64,000 nucleotides of DNA, taken from the NCBI RefSeq assembly GCF_001654845.1, contig NZ_LXES01000051.1, positions 186,001 through 250,000 on the forward strand, written 5' to 3'. The stretch is from Enterobacter soli ATCC BAA-2102. Lineage in GTDB: Bacteria > Pseudomonadota > Gammaproteobacteria > Enterobacterales > Enterobacteriaceae. Below the pieces are notes generated by a model. The model was not told the origin of the DNA. It made no database searches and saw nothing but the letters and a program-made list of their open reading frames with translations. Positions 33,204-41,253 of this stretch are shown in pieces (position 1 is the first letter of the stretch; each line of letters opens with the position of its first letter). The position numbers were made by a program, and so were the translations under genes.

Positions 33204-33251
33204 TGATGGTATCGTTGATGGTACTCACGGTTCGATAAGCCGATACCATCA
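33204..33251. promoter_or_regulatory. Arm-type integrase-binding repeats, left side
   Basis: TGATGGTATCGTTGATGGTA (33204-33223) holds two direct TGATGGTA units, and an inverted copy CGATACCATCA stands at 33241-33251. A matching pair lies near attR, so these are probably arm sites of the satellite integrase. They also sit in the integrase promoter region, which suggests autoregulation. Confidence 0.65.
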
Positions 33252-33274
33252 ACTGACAACAAAGATTACCCTCC

Positions 33275-34564
33275 ATGGCACTAAATGAGCTATCACCTAA
33301 GAAAGTTGAAAACGCTAAACCCAAAGAAACAGACTACAAACTGACGGATGGGGGCAGCCTGTATCTTTTAGTTAAAAAGAACGGGACCAAGGCATGGCGA
33401 ATGAACTACAGATTTAACGGCAAACAAGCTACGCTGGCTTTGGGTGTTTTCCCAGACGTTTCGCTGGCACTTGCCCGTAAGCGCAGAGATGAAGCAAGGC
33501 AACTTTTAGCCGACGGTGTTGATCCCAGAGTATCTAAAAGAGCAGCGCCAACAGAACCCTCCTCGGCAACATTCCAGACAATCGCTTTAGAGTGGCATAA
33601 AGGCTCTATAGGTCATCCCTCATGGAAAGAGATTACCCGCATTAAAATTTTAAGAGAAATGGAAAATCATATTTTCCCATTTATCGGAAATAAACCTATC
33701 GATTCATTAAAAACAAGTGATCTGTTGCCATTATTGGTGAGGATGAGTGATCAGGGAATTGGAGCGACAACAGGAAGAGTGAAAACTACTCTTGCAAGTG
33801 TTTTCCGGTACGCTATTCAGCGTGGAATTGTTGAATACAACCCTACCCATGATCTAAGAGGAGCAATTGCCAGCCCCAAAATAAAGCATCGCCCTGCACT
33901 TCCGTTAGAACGATTACCAGAATTAATATCAAAAATTGATAGTTATACAGGGAGACCGTTAACTAAGTTGGCGGTATTATTTTCCCTTCATACTTTTGTT
34001 CGCTCTAGTGAACTGAGACACGCAAGATGGGAGGAAATTAATTTTGAAACTGCAATGTGGACTATTCCTGCTCAAAGAAAAAGAATTGAGGGGGTAAAAT
34101 ATTCAGAACGCGGGGCAAAAATGGGTAGTATTCATTATGTTCCATTATCTAATGAAGCTATTGATGTTCTCGAAGCCATTAAAAAAATAAGTGGTGAGTA
34201 TGAGCTTATTTTCCCCGGAGATAGTAACCCTTACAAACCGATGAGTGAGAACACAGTTAATAAGTCATTAAGGATTATGGGGTACGACACGCAGGCGGAC
34301 ATTTGCCTTCATGGATTTAGAGCAATGGCGTGCTCAGCCCTGACAGAATCAGGGTTATGGTCTAGGGATGCAGTGGAACGGCAAATGAGCCATCAAGAAC
34401 GAAATGAAGTGCGAGCGGCTTATGTTCACCTGGCACAACACATGCAAGAACGCCGGAGAATGATGCAATGGTGGTCACATTATATAATCAGCAATTGTGA
34501 AAGTTATATTGCGCCCTATGAAATTAGTGAAAAACCATTGGCAATGCTTAAGGTGGTAAAATAA
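33275..34564 (+). CDS. P4-type tyrosine integrase of the satellite
   Basis: The 429-residue protein has an N-terminal DUF4102 arm-binding domain (SPKKVENAKPKETDYKLTDG), a core-binding domain, and catalytic motifs: Arg in VRSSELRHARW, HGFRAMACSAL, MSHQER, and Tyr in YVHLAQHMQERRRMMQWW. It recombines attP with the argW 3' end. It is slightly longer than P4 integrase. The stop overlaps the start of the next gene (TAATG). Confidence 0.95.
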   Translation: MALNELSPKKVENAKPKETDYKLTDGGSLYLLVKKNGTKAWRMNYRFNGKQATLALGVFPDVSLALARKRRDEARQLLADGVDPRVSKRAAPTEPSSATFQTIALEWHKGSIGHPSWKEITRIKILREMENHIFPFIGNKPIDSLKTSDLLPLLVRMSDQGIGATTGRVKTTLASVFRYAIQRGIVEYNPTHDLRGAIASPKIKHRPALPLERLPELISKIDSYTGRPLTKLAVLFSLHTFVRSSELRHARWEEINFETAMWTIPAQRKRIEGVKYSERGAKMGSIHYVPLSNEAIDVLEAIKKISGEYELIFPGDSNPYKPMSENTVNKSLRIMGYDTQADICLHGFRAMACSALTESGLWSRDAVERQMSHQERNEVRAAYVHLAQHMQERRRMMQWWSHYIISNCESYIAPYEISEKPLAMLKVVK

Positions 34565-35505
34565 TGAGCAAACATAACGAAAAAAACATTTGGAAACGTA
34601 ACGGCTTAGCTCCATTAGAATATTGCTCTATATCAAGAGCGGCAAAAATACTTGATTGTGAAATTGATGATATATTCCACTGGTGTTATACAGGAAAAAT
34701 TAACCTCTGCTTAAATTTTCAAAAAATATATTATTTCTACATTCCATTCTTAAAATCTGATGGTAATATTTTAGAGCAAGTTGAAACTCTCAATCTTGAA
34801 GCTCTGCCATCTGCTGATGGCATACCATACATTTTCTCAGATAAATTTAAGTCAGGTTATTTTTACATACCTGAAAAATTTCATTTGATCGAAACCGAAG
34901 AACATTATTTGGTACAAACATACCTTAATGGAATATGGCCTGTAGATGGAAATATTTTATCTGCAATAAATACGGGATTAATGGATTCAATTGAACTTTC
35001 TTTGTTTAGTGAAGAAAACCCCGAATTTAAATCAGAAGGGGAAAGGTTTCAACTCATTTCTCCAATTTTGATAAACAATCAATTTTCTGGAAAATTAAAG
35101 AACTGCGTAGAGGGTGATATTAAATACTTACAGTATCTTTGCGAGCATGCTCCTGACATAAACGACAAGCACTATCAGCTTCAAATTACTGGCTACTATA
35201 TTGAATATATAAATAAACATGCTTTATCTGGCACACACATGCCTGTAATAAGCAAGGATAAAGATACAAGAACATTAACCTCATATCAAACAACTGAAAC
35301 ACCGAAAGTCAGGACTACAGCAAAGCAATCAACCTACATAGCATCCCTAATGAATGCTTTGGGAGTAACGGAAGAAATGATGAGATTTTCATCTATTACT
35401 CAAATAAAAGATCATCTGAGCAGAAAAGCAGGCCCTGAAATGGAACTACCTGAAATCACTGATGATACTTTAGATGACTGGCTTCAAAGGGCAGGTAAAA
35501 GGTAG
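34564..35505 (+). CDS. Unknown protein coupled to the satellite integrase
   Basis: The 313-residue protein starts on the integrase stop codon (TAATG), so the two are probably co-translated. Residues about 19-40 (EYCSISRAAKILDCEIDDIF) look like a MerR/excisionase-type helix-turn-helix. A central aromatic-rich part and a polar linker (about 225-245) lead to a C-terminal helical domain (STYIASLMNALGVTEEMMRF ... DTLDDWLQRAGKR). It is very AT-rich compared with the P4 core. It may control integration or be cargo; I do not recognise the family. Confidence 0.75.
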   Translation: MSKHNEKNIWKRNGLAPLEYCSISRAAKILDCEIDDIFHWCYTGKINLCLNFQKIYYFYIPFLKSDGNILEQVETLNLEALPSADGIPYIFSDKFKSGYFYIPEKFHLIETEEHYLVQTYLNGIWPVDGNILSAINTGLMDSIELSLFSEENPEFKSEGERFQLISPILINNQFSGKLKNCVEGDIKYLQYLCEHAPDINDKHYQLQITGYYIEYINKHALSGTHMPVISKDKDTRTLTSYQTTETPKVRTTAKQSTYIASLMNALGVTEEMMRFSSITQIKDHLSRKAGPEMELPEITDDTLDDWLQRAGKR

Positions 35506-35618
35506 ATAATTTTTGATAATTCTGACGAGTTTTCAAAAACTCCGCGCATTGCTGCTCACCTAAAAGTAGCCTGCATCCGTTCGTTTCATTACGTTAAGTA
35601 GGATTGCAGGTGATTCAT

Positions 35619-35831
35619 ATGACTATCAAAAATTACCCCCTGTCAGGCAATGCCAGAGCTAAACATACTGCTGATTTTCTCAACATCAGCTCAGTAACTC
35701 TCTGGCGCTGGACCAAAAATAAACCCGGTTTTCCACAGGCGACTCGATTAACCGAGAGAGTAACAATTTACGATGCACAAGAAATTAGGCAGTGGGTTAA
35801 GGCTCAGTCAGCGGGAATAAAGGGAATATAA
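35619..35831 (+). CDS. AlpA-family regulator / excisionase
   Basis: The 70-residue protein starts at the ATG at 35619 after AGGTG. Residues HTADFLNISSVTLWRWTKNK form the MerR/AlpA-type DNA-binding helix-turn-helix, followed by GFPQATRLTERVTIYDAQEI. AlpA/Vis proteins of P4-like elements activate late genes or direct excision. It lies downstream of the integrase-coupled gene and upstream of a bidirectional hairpin. Confidence 0.85.
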   Translation: MTIKNYPLSGNARAKHTADFLNISSVTLWRWTKNKPGFPQATRLTERVTIYDAQEIRQWVKAQSAGIKGI

Positions 35832-35848
35832 TGAAAAATTTAACTAAG

Positions 35849-35872
35849 TTGGGGAGAAAAAAACCTCCCCAA
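35849..35872. terminator. Bidirectional terminator between alpA and the divergent small gene
   Basis: TTGGGGAG and CTCCCCAA form an 8-bp perfect stem with an A-rich loop. It ends the alpA transcript on the plus strand and the small ribbon-helix-helix gene on the minus strand. Confidence 0.7.
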
Positions 35873-35880
35873 ATAATTAA

Positions 35881-36060
35881 TCAATTTTTTGGCTCTAAGC
35901 CTCGACTTTGTAACTCTTTACGAAGAATTCGTTTTATCCAGGCAGCGAGCGATTCATCACCATCCTGCTGCTGTGCCTGTTCCATCAATTCACGCAGTTC
36001 AGGATCAAGTCGGAACTGGAATGGTGGATTACCACGTCTTTCGCTTTTGTGTGTTGACAC
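35881..36060 (-). CDS. Small ribbon-helix-helix-like protein (YlcI/YnfO type)
   Basis: A GTG at 36060 opens a 59-residue frame beginning MSTHKSERRGNPPFQFRLDP and continuing ELRELMEQAQQQDGDESLAA, then WIKRILRKELQSRG. A beta strand with FQFRLDPELR followed by two helices is the pattern of CopG/omega-like repressors. The gene is opposite to its neighbours. A long palindromic region just upstream looks like its own operator, so it is probably an autoregulated repressor of the satellite control region. Confidence 0.75.
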   Translation of the reverse strand: MSTHKSERRGNPPFQFRLDPELRELMEQAQQQDGDESLAAWIKRILRKELQSRGLEPKN

Positions 36061-36075
36061 GTCAATTACACCCGT

Positions 36076-36107
36076 TGTAATGTGTTTATGTGTAATTACA
36101 CATTACA
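36076..36107. promoter_or_regulatory. Nested inverted repeats upstream of the ribbon-helix-helix gene
   Basis: TGTAATGTG (36076-36084) and CACATTACA (36099-36107) are inverted copies, and TGTGTAATTACACA lies inside. The region lies between the divergent small repressor and the Icd-like operon. Confidence 0.65.
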
Positions 36108-36191
36108 CACAAGAAAACAAAATAGCAACGCCCCAGAGTGTTTGCAGCACTACCGAGGCGTCTGACCATTCCGCTGTATGAGGAAACGAAG

Positions 36192-36368
36192 ATGGCTAAA
36201 CAGAAGTGTACCTGGTTATTTGCGGCGATCAACCGCAGTCAACGCAATGCCCGTCCTGTGATGTTAAGGATCACCGCAGATAACGAGCGGTCAGCACGGC
36301 GCAGACTTGCCCCGGACTACGTGCTGAGCTTTGCCGGGCGCATTCCCTGCGGAGGTGAACATGCGTAA
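36192..36368 (+). CDS. Icd-like host cell-division-inhibitor family protein
   Basis: The 58-residue protein begins MAKQKCTWLFAAINRSQRNA and continues with RPVMLRITADNERSARRRL and YVLSFAGRIP, the characteristic pattern of the Icd-like family common in P4-like elements. P1 Icd inhibits septum formation, but whether these small homologues do so is unclear. The ATG at 36192 is chosen because it matches the family N-terminus. The stop overlaps the start of the next gene. Confidence 0.8.
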   Translation: MAKQKCTWLFAAINRSQRNARPVMLRITADNERSARRRLAPDYVLSFAGRIPCGGEHA

Positions 36369-36720
36369 TTATCCGCAGTCCGGCGAACGCTGGCAGCATG
36401 AACGTGGCTGGACAGTCACGATTATCCGATTAATTGAAGCCTCGCCCTCCGTGGCGCTGGTCAATCCTGAATTCAGCTGTGAAGTGCTGATACGTCATGA
36501 CAGCGACAACCAGCTTTCTTCCTGCCCTCTGGCATGGTTTGAGCAGCGGTATACGCGCCTGTTTGATGCGCCGCTCTTTAAATCTTCGCCAGCTCCGGCA
36601 GGCGGTAGTGGCTCCGGTCCGCTGACGCTGCATCCGTCTGTGGTATTTACCCGCTGGCGGGAGCGCAGCATACGGCGTTCTGCTGAACCTGACGACAGCC
36701 ACTATTCAAAGTTTCTCTGA
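36361..36720 (+). CDS. Small P4-island protein, unknown
   Basis: The 119-residue protein starts at the ATG at 36361, overlapping the Icd-like gene by 8 bases. It begins MRNYPQSGERWQHERGWTVT and has a beta-rich first half (VALVNPEFSCEVLIRHDSD, CPLAWFEQRYTRLF) followed by a glycine/serine linker. The gene is common in position in P4-like islands, but I cannot assign a function. Confidence 0.65.
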   Translation: MRNYPQSGERWQHERGWTVTIIRLIEASPSVALVNPEFSCEVLIRHDSDNQLSSCPLAWFEQRYTRLFDAPLFKSSPAPAGGSGSGPLTLHPSVVFTRWRERSIRRSAEPDDSHYSKFL

Positions 36721-36751
36721 CAAATAACCGCTGAAAACGGAGTAATCCACG

Positions 36752-37036
36752 ATGAATATTTCAAACGGGCACAACGGTGCTCAGGGCCACACTTTGCCTG
36801 AAAAACACAATACCGGTGCTTTTGCCTATGGATTGTCAGAGGACGGTTTCGGAAAGCTGACCCGCGCAAGAAATGCCTGTGACCTGCTCCAGCTTCTCTT
36901 TTCTGAATACCCGTCTCAGGTCGGAGCGCTCGATACAGGCTGTGCGCCGGGTGTCGCCGCGCTGATGGAGTACCTGCGGTCAGATTTGACGGATATTGCG
37001 CACAACTGCTCCCTGATTGACGGAGGCGTCAAATGA
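36752..37036 (+). CDS. Small P4-island protein, unknown
   Basis: The 94-residue protein begins MNISNGHNGAQGHTLPEKHN and has a helical core (FGKLTRARNACDLLQLLFSE, PGVAALMEYLRSDL). It overlaps the next gene by 4 bases (37033-37036), so it is part of the operon leading to the alpha-type gene. No function can be assigned. Confidence 0.7.
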   Translation: MNISNGHNGAQGHTLPEKHNTGAFAYGLSEDGFGKLTRARNACDLLQLLFSEYPSQVGALDTGCAPGVAALMEYLRSDLTDIAHNCSLIDGGVK

Positions 37037-37422
37037 ATCAGCCTCAGGTTTCCATTTTCCCGGCAGAAATGACTACCGCGCTTTACCGGCGGGCTATTGC
37101 ATCGGCATGGCGGCAGAAAACGCTGAACGAAACCGGCAGCGATCAGTATGGTCCGCACAGCCTGACGGTTGAGCGTATTGAAATGGCCATTGCCCTGCAT
37201 ATTGAGTGCGCACTGATTAACGAGTACGGCGAAGCACAGGGGGCCGCTGCCGCGCTGGCACTGCTGACTGACATGCTGGAGCCGTCACTGCTCACCGCGC
37301 CGCCGGTACTGACCGTGCGCGGCTGTGAAGTGATGGCGGAGCTGTACCGCACGCTTCCGGCGGCCTTTGATGACTTCTGCAGCACGGGTGTGGGTGTGGC
37401 GCTGTATCAGGGGGAAGTATGA
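37033..37422 (+). CDS. DUF5375-like P4-island protein
   Basis: The 129-residue protein begins MNQPQVSIFPAEMTTALYRR and contains SLTVERIEMAIALHIECALI and TVRGCEVMAELYRTLP, a pattern I associate with DUF5375 proteins upstream of P4-type alpha genes. It is helical and alanine-rich. The ATGA overlap with the alpha-type gene indicates translational coupling. Function unknown. Confidence 0.7.
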   Translation: MNQPQVSIFPAEMTTALYRRAIASAWRQKTLNETGSDQYGPHSLTVERIEMAIALHIECALINEYGEAQGAAAALALLTDMLEPSLLTAPPVLTVRGCEVMAELYRTLPAAFDDFCSTGVGVALYQGEV

Positions 37423-40091
37423 CAACACAGACGGTTACGCAGATTTCAGCCGCAGCACGAGGGAAATGGCCCGTTATTCTGCAGATGCTGCGTATTGATG
37501 TACCTGAAAACGGCAGGCACGGTCCCTGTCCGAAATGTGGGGGCAAAGACCGCTTCCGCCTCGATGACCTTGACGGGCGCGGGACGTGGATTTGCAGCCA
37601 GTGCGGCAACGGTGACGGTCTGGATCTGGTTAAGCTCATGACCGGTTACGGTGTCAGAAAGGCCGCTCAAGAGGTGGCGCAGGTGCTTAATGTGCCGGAT
37701 GTGCAGGAACTGCCGGTTAAGCCCGCCAGGCAAAAAGCCCCTAAACGCGATATGAGCCTTACCGTGGCGGCGCTGATGAAAGAAAGCCACACGGGAGAAA
37801 GCCCCTATCTGACCGGGAAAGGGTTTGCCGGATACCCGGCTTCCCTGACCGGGAGCGTGCAGCATATCAGCGGTAAGGATTTTCCTGCCGGTTCCCTGCT
37901 GTTACCGCTCACAACCAATGCCGGAGCCGTGACCGGTGCGCAGCTTATCGCCCCGACGGGTGAAAAAAGCATACTGCCCGGCAGCACGATGAAAGGCGCG
38001 TTTGTGGCGCTCAGCCCGTTACCGCCTGAACCGCCGGTACAGGTGGTGATTACCGAAGGTTACGCCACGGCGCTGACGGTAAGCCAGCTCACCGCCGGAT
38101 GCGTAGTGGCTGCCATATCTGCGGGCAACCTGCCCAACGTGGCGCAGTCGCTGCGGGCACGCTGGCCTGAGGTAAAAATTATCATCGCTGGTGATAACGA
38201 TTTTCAGGACGGGGGCGAAAACCCCGGCAGATCCTTTGCTGAACGGGCGGCAAAAGCCGTTGGCGGCTGGATGACGCTGCCACCGGGAGAGATTAAGGCT
38301 GACTGGAATGATTTCCATCGGGAGCACGGTATTACCCGTGCCCGTGAAGCCTTTCGTAACGGTCTGGTGCTGTGTGGGGAAGGCCGCACGCAGCTGCCGC
38401 ACGGATTCCGTCTTACCCAGGAATATCTGTGGTATGAAAAACAGGTACAGCGCAACGGTGAGACGGAGATCCAGAACGTCAAAATATGCAACCCGCTGCG
38501 CGTGACGGCAATCACCTGCGATGCCGATGGCGGTAACTTCGGGCGACTGCTGGAGTGGGAAGATACGTGGGGAGAGCGCCGCCGCTGGGCGATGCCAATG
38601 GAAATGCTGAGCGGCAGCGGTGAGGAGCTGCGCCGGGTACTGCTGGTTAACGGGCTTTCCTATATCAGCACCACCGGCGAGGCCCGCGCCCGCCTGATGG
38701 AATATATCTCGCTGTGTAAACCGGAACGCCGCGTGACCTGCGTCAGCCGCACCGGCTGGCATGGTCAGGTTTACGTCCTGCAGGATGAGGTCAGCGGTGA
38801 AGGTGCAGAGGGGGTCATTCTCCAGACCACTTCCGTGCAGGGGCGCGATTTCCGTGTGTCGGGCACAACGGAGGAATGGCGGGAGCACGTATCCCGCTAC
38901 TGCACCGGCAATTCCCGCGTGGCGTTTGCCGTCAGTCTGGCCTTTGCTGCACCCCTGTTACGGCTGGTTGGTATGGACGGCGGCGGCTACCACCTCAAGG
39001 GGGAATCGACGGACGGTAAGACCACCACCATGAAAGCGGCAACCTCCGTCTGCGGCGGGCCTGACTACTGGCAGACGTGGCGGGCAACCGGCAACGCGCT
39101 GGAGGGATGCGCCAGCCGCCGCAACGATGCCGCCATGATGCTCGACGAGATCCGGGAGGTGGACGGACGCGAAGCGGGCAATATCGCCTACATGCTGGCA
39201 AACGGTCAGGGCAAGGGCCGTGCCGGTACGGACGGTGAGCTGCGCACCCGGAAGCAGTGGCGGCTGCTGTTCTTTTCAACCGGCGAGCTGTCCCTGACCG
39301 AACATGCGGCAAAAGCCGGTGAACGTACCTTTGCCGGGATGGAAGTCAGGATGATCCAGATCCCCAGCGATTCCGGGAAGTTTGGCGTATTTGAGGAGCT
39401 GCACGGCTTCGACAGCGGCAAGGCACTGGCGGAGCATCTGGAGTGGGCCACATCCAGCTACTACGGTTCACCGTTCCGGGAGTGGCTGAAAGCCCTGACC
39501 GCTGATCTTAACGGGCTGACGGCACAGGCAAAGGCGATGATGAAAGAGTACACCGCAGCCCTGACCCCGAAAGATGCGGGCAATCAGGTGGGCCGGGCCG
39601 TCAACCGCTTTGCACTGGTGGCGATGGCGGGCGAGCTGGCGACCCGCCTCGGCATCACCGGCTGGCCTGAGGGGGAAGCGCTACGGGCAACCCGAGTCTG
39701 CCTGAACGCATGGCTGAAAGATCGCGGACACACCGCCAATCAGGAAGATATTGCCGCGCTGGAGCAGATACGCAGTTTCTTTACCGCGAATCAGTACAGC
39801 CGCTTTGCTGACTGGCACGACGAGCGAAACCGCCCCGGCAATATGGTGGGCTGGCGCAGGGTGGAAAAAGGCAATACCGCGCAGGGCACGGAAGCCGTCA
39901 CCACATTCTACGTCATGCCGTCCGGCTGGAAAGAAATCTGCCGGGGATTTGACCCGCGCAAGGTGGCGCGTCTGTGCGCGGATCGTGGATATCTGCTGCC
40001 TTCTGCCGACGGAAAGCTCCAGACAACCATTCGCCCGCCAGAGATGAATCCCCGCAGGCTCTATGTCTTCAACAGCGAGGTTCCGGGTTAA
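37419..40091 (+). CDS. P4 alpha-type replication protein: zinc finger, Toprim primase, DUF927 helicase
   Basis: The 890-residue protein combines an N-terminal zinc ribbon (CPKCGGKDRFRLDD ... WICSQCGNGDG, about residues 37-64), a Toprim domain with Glu near 209 (VITEGYATALTV) and IIIAGDNDFQDGG near 255, and a DUF927/SF3-like helicase with Walker A GESTDGKTT near 527-535 and Walker B AAMMLDEIREVDG near 571. Like P4 alpha it should bind the origin iterons downstream, unwind and prime. Unlike P4 alpha (777 residues) it is larger. Confidence 0.95.
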   Translation: MTTQTVTQISAAARGKWPVILQMLRIDVPENGRHGPCPKCGGKDRFRLDDLDGRGTWICSQCGNGDGLDLVKLMTGYGVRKAAQEVAQVLNVPDVQELPVKPARQKAPKRDMSLTVAALMKESHTGESPYLTGKGFAGYPASLTGSVQHISGKDFPAGSLLLPLTTNAGAVTGAQLIAPTGEKSILPGSTMKGAFVALSPLPPEPPVQVVITEGYATALTVSQLTAGCVVAAISAGNLPNVAQSLRARWPEVKIIIAGDNDFQDGGENPGRSFAERAAKAVGGWMTLPPGEIKADWNDFHREHGITRAREAFRNGLVLCGEGRTQLPHGFRLTQEYLWYEKQVQRNGETEIQNVKICNPLRVTAITCDADGGNFGRLLEWEDTWGERRRWAMPMEMLSGSGEELRRVLLVNGLSYISTTGEARARLMEYISLCKPERRVTCVSRTGWHGQVYVLQDEVSGEGAEGVILQTTSVQGRDFRVSGTTEEWREHVSRYCTGNSRVAFAVSLAFAAPLLRLVGMDGGGYHLKGESTDGKTTTMKAATSVCGGPDYWQTWRATGNALEGCASRRNDAAMMLDEIREVDGREAGNIAYMLANGQGKGRAGTDGELRTRKQWRLLFFSTGELSLTEHAAKAGERTFAGMEVRMIQIPSDSGKFGVFEELHGFDSGKALAEHLEWATSSYYGSPFREWLKALTADLNGLTAQAKAMMKEYTAALTPKDAGNQVGRAVNRFALVAMAGELATRLGITGWPEGEALRATRVCLNAWLKDRGHTANQEDIAALEQIRSFFTANQYSRFADWHDERNRPGNMVGWRRVEKGNTAQGTEAVTTFYVMPSGWKEICRGFDPRKVARLCADRGYLLPSADGKLQTTIRPPEMNPRRLYVFNSEVPG

Positions 40092-40125
40092 GGCTTTGCG
40101 TGAGTCTTATTTATTAAGGGTAACA

Positions 40126-40314
40126 GGTGAAACAGGTGGAACAACCGTATTTTACAAGGGCTGAACCTGTTCCACCTTCTGAAATAGTGAGGTGGAACAG
40201 GTGGAACGCCAGCCGATCCGCTGTTCCACCTTGTTACCCGCGATGTTCCACCTGTGCTGTGTATATAAATACTTTACAAAACAATGCTGTAACACATGTT
40301 TCACCTGTTCCACC
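40126..40314. repeat. Origin iterons (GGTGGAACAG decamer, both orientations)
   Basis: Forward copies begin at 40126 (GGTGAAACAG), 40135, 40191 and 40200. Inverted copies CTGTTCCACC begin at 40167, 40221 and 40305, with variants ending at 40252 and 40305 (TGTTTCACC). Pairs overlap by one base, giving phased arrays. Confidence 0.9.
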
Positions 40315-40400
40315 GCATCAGGGACATAAAGCAGACTGAAACAGAGGCGTTTTTATCTGGCTGGCTGTTATAGCCGCGTTTGAATAACCGCAAGCGCCCG

Positions 40401-40458
40401 TTGTGCCAGCCACCACACACTGAGCACCGATAGTGCGCTTGTGTCAGCCACGACACAA
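40401..40458. repeat. Direct repeat with internal dyads upstream of the Psu-like gene
   Basis: TTGTGCCAGCCACCACACAC (40401-40420) and TTGTGTCAGCCACGACACAA (40439-40458) are imperfect copies. The second is a 7-6-7 palindrome. They lie 34 bases before the Psu-like start and look like activator sites for a late promoter. Confidence 0.6.
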
Positions 40459-40491
40459 TTGACGTAACGAACCAACCCGACAGGAGAAGTC

Positions 40492-41253
40492 ATGAACAAC
40501 ACCGCAGAGAATAACAACTTTTCCACTTTTCCGGCTGTCACGCAGCGGGCACTTGAAACCCTGAATACAGCCAGAAACGCATGGCTTGAAGCACGTCGTC
40601 AGCAGAAAGCGGCAGCGGATAATATTGCGACAATCCGCCAGCGCCGCGCTGAAATGGAAGCCACAACGAACGCGCTGGATGAGGAGTGGCGCACGCTGTT
40701 TCGTGAAAGTCAGGGCGTAGTCTCAAAGGAAATGAAAAAACTGCGCACGGAAATTGCGCTGGGGCGAGAAACGCTTGAGGATTTTGATGAGCTGCTGGCA
40801 GCTCAGGAATGCGAAAATGCACTTTTGCCGCAGGAGACAGCGGAATTAGCCGGAAAGTATATCCACGCGCACGACACCCTTGTGGGGATTCGCGCAAAAC
40901 AAATCTGGGAAGATTTTATGCAGTCGCATGGTAAGGCGCTAATCCAGACACTGAGCCTGCTCAAATCCACTATGGGTCGGGAAGCCAGTGCCGTTGTGGG
41001 TGTGGTGAATTCAGTTAATGACCCGAACACAGTACTGAAAGACTTTATTCACAAACATATTACCAAACCGGCTCTTACTAACGATGCGATGCCGGAACAG
41101 GATCCGGTGTTTAAACTGGCGGGCGTTGCGCCGGATTATGCGGCTCGTGTCGATTTAAGCAAAAGCCCGTCACCGGCGGCCCTTCACAAAATGAAGATCC
41201 GTCAGGAACGTGAAGAGCTGCAGAAACGTAACCGTGATATGGAGGGTATCTGA
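40492..41253 (+). CDS. Psu-like polarity suppression / capsid decoration protein
   Basis: The 253-residue protein is like P4 Psu over residues about 115-245: LAGKYIHAHDTL, IWEDFMQSHGKALIQTL and LAGVAPDYAARVD correspond to the Psu stretches AAGRYIRSHEAV, DFMQQHGTALAAAL and IGFRPDVAS as I recall them. Psu inhibits Rho and decorates P4 capsids. An extra helical insertion of about 60 residues (TTNALDEEWRTLFRESQGVV...) makes it longer than Psu (190). It overlaps the Ogr/Delta-like gene. Confidence 0.8.
   Translation: MNNTAENNNFSTFPAVTQRALETLNTARNAWLEARRQQKAAADNIATIRQRRAEMEATTNALDEEWRTLFRESQGVVSKEMKKLRTEIALGRETLEDFDELLAAQECENALLPQETAELAGKYIHAHDTLVGIRAKQIWEDFMQSHGKALIQTLSLLKSTMGREASAVVGVVNSVNDPNTVLKDFIHKHITKPALTNDAMPEQDPVFKLAGVAPDYAARVDLSKSPSPAALHKMKIRQEREELQKRNRDMEGI

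Larger units (their letters stand above)
40092..40491. other. Satellite replication origin region
   Basis: No gene is visible between the alpha-type gene and the Psu-like gene. The stretch 40126-40314 holds about nine copies of a decamer close to GGTGGAACAG in both orientations, with an AT-rich stretch at 40260-40283 (GTATATAAATACTTTACAAA). P4 origins have decamers of the form GGTGAACAG recognised by alpha, so this is almost certainly ori. Confidence 0.85.

Noticed and set aside
35831-36181. Plus-strand frame of 116 codons after alpA
   Set aside because: It is the antisense shadow of the 59-residue ribbon-helix-helix gene and crosses a terminator and the operator palindromes; its sequence is Cys/Ser-rich without protein-like pattern.
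38019-38888. Long minus-strand frame (289 codons) opposite the alpha-type gene
   Set aside because: High GC third-position bias of the real gene leaves the opposite strand open; it has no ribosome-binding site and no recognisable motif.
40127-40339. Plus-strand frame of 70 codons downstream of the alpha-type gene
   Set aside because: It is made of origin iterons; the apparent protein is a translation of the repeats.
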